Positions 35,566-46,894 of a stretch of 64,000 nt of DNA are shown here, in pieces. Made by a program: the position numbers and the translations under genes. This stretch comes from Odobenus rosmarus divergens (Eukaryota; Chordata; Mammalia; Carnivora; Odobenidae), in contig NW_004451008.1 in NCBI RefSeq assembly GCF_000321225.1, positions 227,631 to 291,630 on the forward strand. Reading direction: 5' to 3'. Numbering within the stretch: the stretch's first letter is position 1; each line of letters starts with the position of its first letter. The notes below the pieces were generated by a model. That model was not told where the DNA came from. It ran no database searches and saw only the letters and a list, made by a program, of their open reading frames with translations.

Positions 35566-35654
35566 AACATGGCTTGCTCAATGTTAGTTTTAGAATTTAG
35601 CATTCTCATAGACAAGGCCCATATCATGAGGAGCATCAACTCTCCTTAGCACTG

Positions 35655-35780
35655 TGCCCAGCACACTCCCTTTTGTAAAAGTAAATTTCTAAAAATTGAG
35701 AAGAAATCCACATAACACAGAATTAACCTTTTTAAAGTGTATAATTCAGTGGCATTTAGTACCTCCACTCACACTGTCTT
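35655..35780 (+). mobile_element. LINE-1 3' UTR fragment (old)
   Basis: 'aaagtgtataattcagtggc' and surrounding text match the widespread old mammalian LINE-1 3' UTR. Boundaries are approximate; similar but weaker sequence continues to about 35960. Confidence 0.5.
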
Positions 35781-36169
35781 TTTAAAGTGTTGGAATAACA
35801 CAATCAGTTGGGTTGGTTCCATTTTGTTGTAATAACAAAATGCTGCACTGCACCTCCATGCTTACCCTCCCGTGAGCTTGCATGCAGTAAATTCTCTAGG
35901 TGTGGGTTGCAAAGAACCTACTGGGTCATACGGACTACAAATGTATTTTCAGTTCAGTGTATATTGCTAAAGCGCTCTGCAAAGTAGTCACCACTTGCAT
36001 TTCCATGGCAGCGGCTAAGCGTTCCCAATTCTGCGCATGCTCACCATCGCGGGGCAGGAGTAATGAACTAGCTCTGTCAACATCAGCACGGAGAGATCTC
36101 GAGAACATCGTGGTGAGTGAAAAAGGCAAGTTGTAGGGCACAAAAGGATTGTGGGGGAACTCAGTTCTC

Positions 36170-36310
36170 TCTGTAAGATTTTCTTCCTTTGATTAAAAAA
36201 ATACTTGAAGGGAATAAAGCAAAATATTGACAAATATCATTTATAAGTGAGGGGGAAATGGGAGTATTTGATATATTCTTGGGACTTTGTTGCATTTTAA
36301 AAAATCCTCA
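36170..36310 (+). mobile_element. Possible LINE-1 3' end
   Basis: AT-rich text ('atcatttataagtgaggggg', 'gttgcattttaaaaaatcc') resembles old LINE-1 3' ends. Low certainty. Confidence 0.35.
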
Positions 36311-37224
36311 ATTAAATGGGGGGAGGGGAGGCAGTGATGTGCAGATTCCCAAAATACACAGGATAACAGATTTTTTTTGAGCAGCTTCCAAATTTGGATT
36401 CACTTTTCCCCATGCAGAAATTCATATTAGTGGAGCCAGCTAGCCTTCCCTTGTGAACATTGTTTTAAAGTAGATAAAATATCAAGGAATTTTGGAAGTT
36501 CTTATTTTTAGCCAGTAAAATGAAAAATTTCCACAGCATGTAAAATAAAGCACTCTAGTCGAAGCCTGCCTGGTTGGCTCCACCTAACTATGATCACGTC
36601 TAAGAACCTTTCCAAAGCTATTCTGAGCCTGGGGTGGGGGAGGTGACTCACTTCGTCCCTCCCTCACCCCAGCCCCTATCTGTTTATTCAGGTGAAATCA
36701 GATTAAAATGAACCTTAACGGTAGCTTTGGAAGGGAAGAGAAGTTGGAGACGAAGAGATCCTGTGAGAAGCCTTAGACCAGGGATGATGAGAGTCATGGG
36801 GGTGACATGCTGGCTTCTTAATTAGCATCAACCATAATTTATGGAGCATCCATTTTCCAGAACAACACTAGCTTTCATAGGTCTTCCTCTGTGTTACTGG
36901 GAAAGAAGCATTCAGAGCGAGCATGTGCAATATTTTTTATGCTCTCTTTTTGAGAAACATAAAAATCTCATACCTACTTTTAATGCTATCTGAAATATTA
37001 AATACAAGCATGTGAACAAAAAGAGATCACATATGCCCCATACCTAGTTGAGAATCTGGGTTCTAAACTGTGTATCCAGTATCCAGGTTTTGCCTGGCCT
37101 GACCGTTTGTAGGCTGTAGACTTCAGGGGAGCTCCTTACCCTCTCTTAGCTTCCCTACTGTCCCCTACTCTGGGAGGGTGATTATGATACCTGCCACTTG
37201 GGGCTGCTTGCAGATTCTGTGAGG

Positions 37225-37410
37225 CACTTAGCTTCACTGCTAGCTTTTAAAACAAACAAACAAACAAAAAAACTATGAAAACTTTAATCCGGATAATAGC
37301 CTTGGAAGTAGGCTAACCCCTTTCCTCCCATTTTATAGATGAGAATACTGACACCCAGACACATTGTTCTACAAGTGACTTGACCTAACTGCAGAACAGG
37401 GTTCACCTCT
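37225..37410 (-). mobile_element. MIR, antisense, with an internal A/C-rich run
   Basis: 'cccattttatagatgagaat', 'actgacacccagacacattg'; (AAAC)n run at 37251-37272. Confidence 0.7.
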
Positions 37411-37807
37411 TGGTCATGTGCATCTGGGCCAGGCGCCTTTCACGGTGCCCGCCCTGGCCGCATCTCTGCAGGTGAGCAGGAGATCTAGAGTTATCTTGTC
37501 TCCTGCCTGAGTCTCTGAGCAGCTCAAAATAGCATCTAGAGTGATCTGGCTCACGAGGCTCCCTAGGACCCCTGGATCCGATTTCCTTAGCACTAGTTAA
37601 GTAAGGATACTGTATTAACCAGCTGTTGTGTGTTCTATCAGCTGGGCTGTAAGCTTTCAGAGAAGCAACCAAGTCTCCTGGTCCTTCTCAATAAGCCACT
37701 ACCCTCAGAGAAATAGGCTGTGTTTCCCGTGAGATTTTTAATGAAGACCTTCCCTGCATAATCTCAGGTTAGCTTTAAGTCTTACCCACCCAGATTTTGA
37801 CCAGTGT

Positions 37808-37808
<1 letters not shown>

Positions 37809-37845
<37 letters not shown>
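37809..37845. repeat. (AC)n microsatellite, 18.5 units
   Basis: Uninterrupted AC repeat of 37 nt. Confidence 0.98.
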
Positions 37846-37846
<1 letters not shown>

Positions 37847-37894
37847 CAACTATACTGACTTTACTATCTGTTCCCCTCAACCCCTAACCTTTGT

Positions 37895-38045
37895 GCTCTT
37901 TCTCAAGTTGCTGCACCTCTTGGCCTCAGCTTCCTCACCCATAAAGTGAAGATGTGAATATTTGCCCTGGATGTTCCAAGGATCAGAATGAAATGAGATG
38001 CTGTATGGGAAAGCCTTTTGTAAACTTGAAGGCGTAACTCTGACT
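37895..38045 (+). mobile_element. MIR
   Basis: 'cttggcctcagcttcctcac', 'cataaagtgaagatgtgaat', 'gaatgaaatgagatgctgta'. Confidence 0.82.
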
Positions 38046-38314
38046 CTCCTGTGGTCCAGCATGAACCCATTCCTTTCTCAATGGAGCCATTTAGAATGAC
38101 TGTGTCTTCTGTTCTTTTAAAGCATTTCTTAGCAGACCCACCTAGCTGCTTCGGCTGAGAGGGAACCAAATGGGCCCACATTCAACAAAGGAGGAAGAAA
38201 CTGTGCATCCATGCTGAAGAATTCACGGAGTTTTAGCACTTTCAAGGTAGATCTCTGTTTAGTGAGTTCTAAGCTAAACTCATTCCAAGAGACCTAGAAT
38301 CTCCTTACTAGTTT

Positions 38315-38420
38315 CCAGCAATAGAATCTTGGTCAAGTTACTTAATGTATCTGAGCCTCAGTGTCTTTATTTAAAAAATGTGAAGATACTTGCCTCACTG
38401 GGTGCTTGTGTCAAATGAGG
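38315..38420 (+). mobile_element. MIR fragment
   Basis: 'cttggtcaagttacttaatg', 'tctgagcctcagtgtcttta'. Confidence 0.78.
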
Positions 38421-38499
38421 ACACATCATGGTAGGCAGTCCAAGCATCTGACTTTTTCCTCTTCCCTTTGTACTTTTCTCTTCCTTCTGTTTACCCTTC

Positions 38500-38605
38500 T
38501 AAACTTCTGTGCCTCAGCTTGCTTTTCCATGAAATGGGGATAACAACACCTGGCCAGCACAGCTCACCGGGTTGCCGTGTGACTATGCAATGAGCCGGGA
38601 TCGGG
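38500..38605 (+). mobile_element. MIR fragment
   Basis: 'ctgtgcctcagcttgctttt', 'ccatgaaatggggataacaa'. Confidence 0.7.
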
Positions 38606-40643
38606 CTTTGAAAACAGTGATGTGTAGTAGAAACCCCTGTAGGGGTTATTCTTGGGGTCACTGACCTCGAACCGAGGAGTGCACTGGTCCTCACAGGCCT
38701 GGGCTGTTGTGTGTAGCAGCTACTTTAGCAGGTCACTTCGCCAGCTTCTGCTCATGCTCTCCCCGAGGCTCCTGATGCTCTCACATCTACCCGTGGTGCT
38801 CTGCGGCCTCCCAGCCCCTGTCACCCACACGCCCCCCATCCCATCTGCCTCTCTGTCCTCCTCTGGATCACAAGGCACGGGACCGTCCACTCACCGCTGT
38901 CTGGTGCCTGCCCCAATCCTGCAGGCTGTTAGAGACGGCCTGCACGTGACCCCCTCCCTGCATGAATAAATACTACAAAGACTCATTATGGGTAGATAAG
39001 GAACACAGGAAATGCTCCCCCCGCAAGCCCCCAACAACCCGTAGATGGAACAACCCCACCCCCTCCAGAGGTCCCCAGCGTCTTTTGCAACAAGCCCACT
39101 AGCCCTCTCTGTGGTTGAGGAAGAGCCCTTGTGTCTTGGACCCGAAGGGAACCATGGGCAGGGCGAGCTGCAGAGGCAGGGGAGCTGAGCTGCTCTGTCC
39201 TGGGCACAGTTTCAAGGCCAGCTGCAGGGAGAACAAGCAGGCGCTGTGCATCTGTAGCTGGCAGTGCTGAGGCCAGGGCTGTCCCTCACTTGGGGTAGAT
39301 TTAAAGAGACCCCACCAGATGATCATGCCAACAGGAAAAATGCACGCACGTCTCTGTGGGCCTGGCTCGGTCTCCAAGCCCGGCCCCCCTCCTCCTCCAC
39401 TGCAGCTCCCAGGCAATGGGTTAGAGACCGTGGGCTAGCTCCTCGGCCTCTCCCAGGTGTAGCTGGTCCCACCTGGGAACACACGGCCCTGGCTCCTGGG
39501 CCTTTCTGTCCTCCAGACTGAGCTGGGCCCAAGTTGCAGGGATTAGCCCCCTGGGGGTGGTAACCCGGCACCTGAAGGGGAGGGGCAGGCAGATGAGTCA
39601 AATAGAAGCAGAGATTCTCCAGCTTTGTGTTTGTGGAAACTCCCTGTGAGCACAGGCTGCCTTCCACAGGGAATCGAGGGGCTTTCCCACACTGCTTTAG
39701 GCCAAATGCTCCTGTTCCAAGGGGTGCCCAGGCCCCACTTGACTGCTAATGCAGGCTGAGGGACAACGCTGGTGGGCCCAGCGGAGCCCATCCCGGCTAA
39801 ACGCGTTGGTAGCTGAGAGCTAAGGGCCGGGGAACCCACACCCTGAGGCCCCGCAGAGCAGAGACAGGCTGGTGTGCACAGACATCTGGGCTCTCCGGTG
39901 GCCGGAGACCAAGGAGGCCTTCTCCTAGCGGTGAAGAGACTTCTGAGGGGAGCTCAGCAGGGGTGCGCTGAGCGGGAGAGAAGCCTCAGGCAAGCCCGTG
40001 TGAGGCAGGCTGCTGCAAGTGCCGGGAGAGGTAGGCAAACACGGGTGTGCCAACAGGGACAGCTACGGAATTTGAGGGGCCCAGTTCACAATGAAAAGGC
40101 AGGGCCCTCTGTTAAAAAGTTATCAAGAATTTCAAAACAGTGACACGAAGAACATTAACCGGAGGCCCGTCTGAGCAAGTGCACACCCACAAAGCCGACC
40201 CTGGGTACCTCTGAGTCGGCTCCTTGAAGCAGCTGTGACAGCAGAGGCCGAGTGAGTTGGGAGCTATCTGCCCTGTGGCTGCCGGCTCCCAGACCTTTAC
40301 CGGCCTTGGAACATTTTCTCCCCCACTCTCCCCCCACAAGCAGCCTGTCTCCCTGTGCTGGCAGCAACTACGTCTGGGCCTCTCTGAAAAGGGGGAACTG
40401 CAAGGCCACGGTGGGGACAGGGCTGAGGACAGGAATGGACCTCTAGGCCCCAGAGCCCCAAGGCCTCCCTGGACAGGCCAAGGAAGGCAGGTCAGAGGGA
40501 GGCTGCAGAGGTCTCTGGGAACAGGATGGAAACAGAACAAATGGACGCCACTCTGGATCACTTCTTAAGGACCCCAGGGACCTGTCCTGAGGGTGTGTGT
40601 GCGAGACAGTCCAGGACCAGAACCAAGGTCTGGGAAGCCTTAC

Positions 40644-40734
40644 CTCCAACTCTATGTGGTCGTGGAGCTTCTTGCAGGTGGCTGCAAAGGTCTCTGAGGT
40701 GCCAAATTCAAAGTACCACAGCTTATTCTTCATC
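40644..40734 (-). CDS. DGKG: Internal coding exon of diacylglycerol kinase gamma (accessory domain, upstream of the two exons)
   Basis: Diacylglycerol kinases phosphorylate diacylglycerol to phosphatidic acid at membranes, ending DAG/PKC signalling; type I isozymes (alpha, beta, gamma) are calcium-regulated through EF hands. This 91-nt exon reads one base plus 30 codons, including [15 protein letters not shown] and [11 protein letters not shown], which I recognise from the C-terminal DAG kinase accessory domain (roughly residue 610-640 of about 790, from memory). The acceptor is gggcag|G at 40735-40736. The donor is TTGGAG|GTAAGG, with its GT at 40642-40643. The first base completes a split Arg codon (AG|G), and the exon ends in phase 0. 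The residues fit gamma better than alpha or beta as I recall those paralogues. The preceding exon, expected to end in the lysine/proline-rich stretch before this segment, was not found in the remaining 23 kb, so it lies beyond the window. The exon call is firm; the isozyme call is slightly less so. Confidence 0.93.
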
Positions 40735-40841
40735 CTGCCCCATGAAGCAGAAAGCCGGCTCAGTATTCTGTCTTTGAAACGGTTGTGTCAAATAGCTATG
40801 CTATTGGGGCTGGGAGATTCCCCACTCCTATGTTTTCAGTG

Positions 40842-41049
40842 TTTTTTTTTTTTTTTAAAGATTTTATTTATTTATTTGAGAGAGAGAGAGAGAGAATGAG
40901 AGATAGAGAGCACGAGAGGGAAGAGGGTCAGAGGGAGAAGCAGACTCCCTGATGAGCAGGGAGCCCGATGTGGGACTCGATCCCGGGACTCCAGGATCAG
41001 GACCTGAGCCGAAGGCAGTTGCTTAACCAACTGAGCCACCCAGGCGCCC
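40842..41049 (-). mobile_element. Can-SINE close to the DGKG exon
   Basis: Full-length inverted copy with 15-T tail and (GA)n tract. It is flanked by an exact 11-bp target-site duplication tgttttcagtg (40831-40841 and 41050-41060). It inserted about 110 bp upstream of the acceptor of exon 40644-40734, close to where the branch region ends. Confidence 0.96.
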
Positions 41050-42511
41050 TGTTTTCAGTGCTTCTTAATCAGACGATTGGGGGTAGACATTTTTCATTGA
41101 CTGTTCAGCTATGAGGGAAAAACCCTTTCATTTCTTAGACATCATGGCTACTTGGCTGAACTGCCAACGGCTCTGAACTTCCTGGTCAGAGCAGGAGAAA
41201 GGTGTGCTTGCCTCCTTATCTGGACCAAGGGAAGAGTTCTATGAAAATCAGCCACAGATGGCAAGTGACATCATGCTCTGATGGTGGTCCTTTCTACTGC
41301 TAATGCAGAGGGACTACTGGTAGAGCCCTCTCTTGGGTATTGTTGGGGTACAAAGGGAAGATCAGACAGACTTTGGAGACTTGAGGTATATACAGTCTCG
41401 GGGCAGAGAAGAGACAGTCCTACACGAAACCAGGCAAAACATGTGCTGCTCCGTCTATGCTCTGCCTGAGGGAAGCGGAGTGGAGAGAATTAGACACAGA
41501 TTTGCAGACAAGGTGGAAAGAGAAGAAAAAAAGTGAGCTGTTTGGTAGCAAGAGCTCCCCCCGCCCACCTCTTCCTCAATTGCATTTGCTTAGGTTACAG
41601 AAATACTTCATTTAGGAGAAGACCTTGTCATTTGCTTCAAAGTAAGAGCTCACCATTTTGAGTTTTAAAATTCTTCAACATTTTCTTTAGTGGGGGAAAA
41701 GAAAGGGATTCCCACGTAGCTGGGGGCTTGGCAAGGTCAGACGGTGTGCCCTGACACTCGGTCAGTTTTCTCAGATGGTCACACCAAGAAGTGTGTCTGC
41801 TGGTCTTCCATTCCTTCCATCCCACCTGTCATCCCATTATTGAGGGGCTGGCTAAGAGAAGGAACACCAGTCCAGTTGATAAGCTGGCAGATTTTGCTAA
41901 GGAAGGAGTAAACAAAATCACATTTTTCTTGGCACATTCTTCGGGACAGGAAGCCACCTTGTGCACTGCTGATCCTCCATCCTCAGATTTGTGGCCTAAG
42001 AGGAACGGAGCATTCTTTGGAGGGAAGAAGGCTCTTATTTCTTCCTAGTATTCCTTGGGCCATAGTAGATGAGTCTTCAGAATAAAAGACAACTATTATC
42101 TCTGCATTTCTCAAAGAGAACATAAAGATGATGAGACTATTCTTCCATTGCATGACGATTTCTAAGGCCCAGGTGACTGGGAAGTAGCCTTTCTGACTCT
42201 ACGTATGTATGAAAAGGAAGGATAAGTAACGAGGGAAATAAAGAATAGGCAAGATTTGCGGAGTTCTGCCTAATGAAGAAAGTTAGCAGAACTGGGTATA
42301 CTTTTAAGTAGCCTGGTGCTTCTCAACTAGTGTGCTGCAATCAGGCACGCCTGGACTGTCAATCTCCTCGGTCTTTGGAGTGGCCAGGCCGGGGTCTAGG
42401 GCCAGCTGAGTCCCACTGTCACAGTGGGCTTTCTTATCGGTATGCCAAACAGGTGTTTTTGTTTTCTACGCCTGCCATGAAGTGAAAAATAATGCGGAAC
42501 ACTGTTCTAGA

Positions 42512-42656
42512 TCACTGGTTCTCTGTAGGCCCAGTAATGTGAATACAGATCACCTGGGGACTTCATTAAGATGCGGGTTCTGATTCAGGCGTTCAGGACT
42601 GGGGCCTGAGAATTCTGTGTTTTCTAACCACCTGCTGTTGCTGGTCCAGGGATCAC
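42512..42656. mobile_element. MER5A-like fragment
   Basis: 'atcactggttctctgtaggc', 'gatcacctggggacttcatt', 'tctgattcaggcgttcagga', ending near 'ctggtccagggatcac'. Confidence 0.72.
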
Positions 42657-42689
42657 ACCTGGTGCTGTGAGGATGTGGGGACAGATGTG

Positions 42690-42874
42690 TGGTTCTGAGA
42701 CATTAGTATTCATAAGAATTGCCTGGAGAATATGATTAACATGCTGCTTCCTGGACTTCGATCTGTAGAGAGTCCCTGCAATAATTATGGGATGGGGCCC
42801 AGGAAGAGGCATGGGTGCCCCAGGGATCATTATGCAAGTGGTCAGTTGTCACGACTTTAAGAAGCATTCCTCTA
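42690..42874. mobile_element. MER5-type element
   Basis: 'gtggttctgagacattagta' followed by 'gaattgcctggagaatatga' and ending 'actttaagaagcattcctct'. Diverged second element beside the MER5A fragment. Confidence 0.55.
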
Positions 42875-43264
42875 GCTACCAATGAAGTGACGACCAAGGA
42901 CCAGAACGGACTGATTAAACCTGACAGAGAGGATTCCTCAGGGAGGATAAAATGAGGGTCAACGCCTCTCCATAGACCATGATGGCAAAAGACCCAGGGA
43001 CAGGAAAAACACAGACTGTCATAAATGTCAAGGTTGAGCATTCCTCTCCGGCAGTGAAAGCATCTCTGTAGCCAAGAGACCTGTGTTGTGATTCCATTTT
43101 CAAATATCACTTCTGGTCTGAATCATGACTTTTGAAAAGTTATTGCCAGGAGATTTAGAGTTTTAATAAAAATTTCCGGAAGCCACCAGCTATTTTTGCC
43201 CAGAAGTGGCTCTTCTGATAATCTAATAAGGTTAAGAGGTCATGGTCAGGTCAGTGTAGCAGAA

Positions 43265-43500
43265 TGACTGAGAGGATCAAACAGACTCCTTGTCCATGGC
43301 TGGTAAGATGTCTGTTGCTGCCTGTGTAATCTCTGGCAAGCATTAAGCCTTAGTTTCCTCATCTGTAAAATGGAGTTGATAAAAAGATCTGCTTCGAAGC
43401 ATAAGTGAGAAGGTAAAATGAGGCAACCACAAAGCACTTCACATAATGCTGGCTGCACAGCAAGCTCACCAAGAATGTTCGCTACTTACATATTGGCTAT
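43265..43500 (+). mobile_element. MIR
   Basis: 'ccttagtttcctcatctgta', 'aaaatggagttgataaaaag', 'gcacttcacataatgctggc'. Confidence 0.85.
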
Positions 43501-43889
43501 TATTTCAATGTCTTGAGTTGACGTATTTGGATAACATAGGGCAAAAATGACAGATCAATTTGGGTGGCTATAGACATTATATGTGCACATTTTTCTAGGA
43601 CAGGAAAAGATGTGATCCTATTTGTTGGATCATGTGTCTTGACTTGTGGTTAGAAACATATGTTCTCCACATGTTTAATCTAATAGGTTTTTCCAGATTA
43701 CAGACCACACCCTAATCCTTGGTTAATTACCTTGACTGGTCACAGGACTGTCCAAAGACATGATGTTGATTAGGAATATGCTTCTGAGAAAGTGCATGTT
43801 TGGTGTGAGACACTGCATTTATCAGAGTTCAAGAAACTCATTGTGCCGGAACTAAATGGGGGTCTAGATGGGGGTCTGCTAGGTATACT

Positions 43890-44645
43890 GAAGAACAAAA
43901 CACAGCACTACATGAGCCAGGCACTAGGAAGGACAGACAAGGAAAAAGATCATGGAGTTGTGAGCTAAGCTTTAAGCACTGGGGTTACCTAGGAAAAGGG
44001 ACATCCAATTCTTAGTGAGGCCAGGGGCAATCAGAGAAAGCAACCTAGGGGGGCAATGCCAAGGTTGAGTTCCAAAGAATGTGGAAGGGAGAAAGTGGAA
44101 CATTCCAGGCAGAAGAAGAAGCCTAGGCATTGGCGCAGGGCAAGAGAGAGCATAAACTTGCTGCAGGTGACCTGAACTCAAGGTGGGTGGGCTGCTGACT
44201 AGCCAGGTAAGGCTGGAGAGGCAGGTAGGTGCAGGTTTGTAAAGGCTGGGGATATTACACTTAGGTGTCTGGGCTTTATCTTTAAGTCTATAGTGTGTCA
44301 TGGACCATCCTTACATGAGGCTGCTGGCGCGGAGGCGGGGGGGGGGTAGGGGGGCAGTAATGATCTGATCAAATTTGTGCTTTTTAAAAATCACTCTGTC
44401 CTAAGTGTGGAGAGTGGCTTGGAAGGGGTGGGTACAGACTGGAGGCCTAGAGAGTGGTTTGGAGGTGGTGTAGAAATCCAGAACAAATTGGGAAGGGCCT
44501 GAACGAAGGTAGTGACAGTGGAGTTATGGAGAAGAGAATGCACTCACAAGCAAAAAATTAGGAGGTGGAGTTGACAAAGCTGGTTGGTCGTGAGGAGCCA
44601 ATGAGAAAGAGTCATCGCAGTAACACCCAAGTTTTTGTCTTAGCA
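43890..44645 (-). mobile_element. L2 fragment, antisense (about 0.75 kb), with an internal G-run
   Basis: 'cattccaggcagaagaagaa', 'tgatctgatcaaatttgtgc', 'aaatcactctgtcctaagtg' and 'aacacccaagtttttgtct' follow antisense L2 order. A run of 11 G at about 44338-44348 interrupts it. Confidence 0.72.
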
Positions 44646-44739
44646 TGGGAAATGGCACGGGCTAGCCACTGAGAGAGGGACACAGGAAATCAATGCTCCA
44701 GTGGTGGTCCTCTTTATAACTAAAGGGCAGCACTTTGGT

Positions 44740-44885
44740 GTTCTGGCCTCTCTGTCCATGCATCCGCCCATAGAACATCTGTTGAGCCTTCCTGTGGGCC
44801 AGGCACTGTGTAAGGCTTGGAGATAGTGATGAATAAGAGTCTCTGGCCTCACAGAGCTAACATACTTTTAATAGCTTCACCCAGA
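44740..44885 (-). mobile_element. L2 3' end, antisense
   Basis: 'gagccttcctgtgggccagg', 'cactgtgtaaggcttggaga' and 'gatgaataagagtctctggc'. Confidence 0.7.
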
Positions 44886-45004
44886 CACTAACATTCGACC
44901 TTTGACCCACAGGAGACTATGTGTCCAAAATTTAAGAGCTTTTACTTCTTTTTCTAACTCAGGCATGTTCTAGTTAGAAGTGAATACGTTCTATTTCCGT
45001 GGCC

Positions 45005-45160
45005 TATAGCCCATGGCTGCTTTTACATATGCTGTCTCTTTCAAGTCTCAGAAGAACCCTGTGAGTTGCTACATATAAGGGAACTAAGACCCGGGGAGGG
45101 TAAGTAAGTTGTCTAAGGTTGCAAGGCGAATTAGTGCAGAGTGGCCCTCAACCCTGGCTG
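45005..45160 (-). mobile_element. MIR, antisense
   Basis: 'taagggaactaagacccggg', 'aagttgtctaaggttgcaag'. Confidence 0.75.
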
Positions 45161-46254
45161 TGCTTTGCTGCCTGGCCACCGACTTTAGCGGGCTTTTGTG
45201 GTGTGGTGCTGGGTGTTCCTGTTGTGCTTCCTAGACCACTGTGGTTCTCCTTCCCCAGGTTGTTAAACAGATGCACTTGGGGACCTGGGGTGTCAGTGGT
45301 TACATTACATCCTAGAAGATGTTGTCTGATGTAGAGTGTCAGGGTCCTCCCAGGGGCCAAGGGAGTCCAGAGGAGTTGGGATTGGGTTTTCCATAGGAAC
45401 CTCCTGGTTTTGAATCTATACAGTCTCACAGAGTCAGGGAGACCAGAACGACCCTGGTAAAGATGCTCCCAAGACACCCTACACTTTGCCTTCTCCCAGC
45501 TCACCCAGAAATTGGGTAGGGGCAGGGCCAAGGGGCCATCCCCAACACAGAGTGCAACAGGGAAAGCTGGAAGGCAAACCAGTTTAAGAGACATGTGAAA
45601 TCATCTACAACAGGTCCTGACCTCCGGAAGGCCCTCATCCCCTATACATATTAAGTTTGTTGATTGAATGTTGCTGATGCCCTATCAGTAATCAAAGTAC
45701 TCTCCTCATAATGAAGAAGGTCACTTATGTGTTTAATCAGAAAAATAGCCACTGGCCTTTATTTGAGATAATATAAATGGGGATTATTTTGGTCATCTCT
45801 CTCCCAGCCACCAAAATGGTTGCAAGTACGAAGGCTGGGGCCATGGGGTCGAGCTAGAGAAAGGAAGGGACCCCTACTGGGATAAAGGTTGATCAGGTTG
45901 AGATGGTTGCCAGCACCCTGCCTGACTGAGGTCGCCATTATTGGTGGGCCCCGAGGTGGAGGCTGGCTTCAAGCCAAGTGATGTAAGAGAAGAGAAGACA
46001 GAACCTTTCTTTATAGATGTTGTGGTGTTGTTGCCAAGGATCTCACTGGTAGGCGTATCTGAGGCAGGGCTCCCCGCAGGTTCCTGGTTGCCCCCTTTCT
46101 CAGCCTCTGTAAGCTCAGGAGGGAAACCAAACGCCCATCACTGCACACCAAGACACCAGGGGGGCAGCAAGTGGGATTCTTAGTCTGTCTACACTGTCAG
46201 AGCAGATCTGTATAGCATTCAGTGCTGACGGGTTTTTTTGTTGATCTGGAACTA

Positions 46255-46375
46255 GGCTCTGGCCTCTTGATTTTGTACTCTGCTAAACATTTTACATATA
46301 TTATCTCTTTCCAGTCTCAGAAGAAGTCTATGAATAGGTCCTGTTGCTACCAATAAAAAATTCACAGATTGAAGT
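46255..46375 (-). mobile_element. MIR fragment, antisense
   Basis: 'taaacattttacatatatta', 'tctctttccagtctcagaag'. Confidence 0.6.
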
Positions 46376-46745
46376 GCGTTCTCCCCTGCCTCACCTTCCC
46401 TTTTTACCCATTCCTCGACCAGCACCAGCACCTTTCCAAAGCCTTTGGTAAAAGCCTATAGGCATGTGATACTCTACAACTGGCAGTGGGAGATGCAGCC
46501 CCTACCCCACCCTGCCAACCAGAGCCTGAACGCCAGTGTTCCTTCGTCTCTTTTGAAGATGCCTCCCCAGACGCTTGACGGTTAGCCCTTGCTGGAGGGT
46601 TACTGCTGCTGCCTATGGTGCTGGTTTTTGTGTTTCACCTGCATTTGGGATCTGAGAGGCTACTCTTCTGCCACTTGCTGGCTAGGTGAGTGATAGGAGT
46701 TCTTCGAAGCTTCATTTCTTCTACAAAATGGGAATATTATTTTCT

Positions 46746-46894
46746 TCTTTTTAAAGATTTTATTTATTTTATTTTGGGGGGGGCAGGGGGACAAGCAGAC
46801 TCTGTGCTGAGTGCAGAGCACTACAACCCTGAGATCATGACCTGAGCTGAAATCAAGAGTCAAACATTCAAGCCACTGAGCCACCCAGGCGCCC
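46746..46894 (-). mobile_element. Can-SINE
   Basis: Inverted copy with G-rich centre, ending 'gagccacccaggcgcc'. Flanks gggaatattattttct (46730-46745) and gggaatactgttttct (46895-46910) match at 14 of 16 bases, an aged target-site duplication. Confidence 0.93.

Larger units (their letters stand above)
20902..40643 (-). other. DGKG: DGKG intron between the two recognised exons
   Basis: This 19,742-bp intron has GT at its donor (40642-40643) and AG at its acceptor (20902-20903) on the minus strand. It contains a CpG-dense promoter-like block near 26 kb, one Can-SINE, and many MIR, L2 and MER5-type remnants listed separately. Stretches with nothing recognised beyond low-complexity sequence are about 22560-23390, 26840-27358, 28890-29850, 31840-33190, 33590-35370, 36310-37240 and 38610-40640. 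The last of these is fairly GC-rich close to the exon but shows no conserved protein segment in any frame. Confidence 0.9.

Noticed and set aside
37801..37846. Possible CRISPR-like or satellite array at (AC)n and other simple repeats
   Set aside because: Plain microsatellite in a mammalian intron; no repeat-spacer structure anywhere in the window.
40112..40561. 149-codon open frame just downstream of the DGKG exon on the minus strand
   Set aside because: Lies within the intron after a strong donor site; it is chance openness in GC-rich sequence, not an exon extension.
46131..46165. CTCF-like 'accaggggggcagc'
   Set aside because: One extra G inside the core breaks the match to the consensus spacing.
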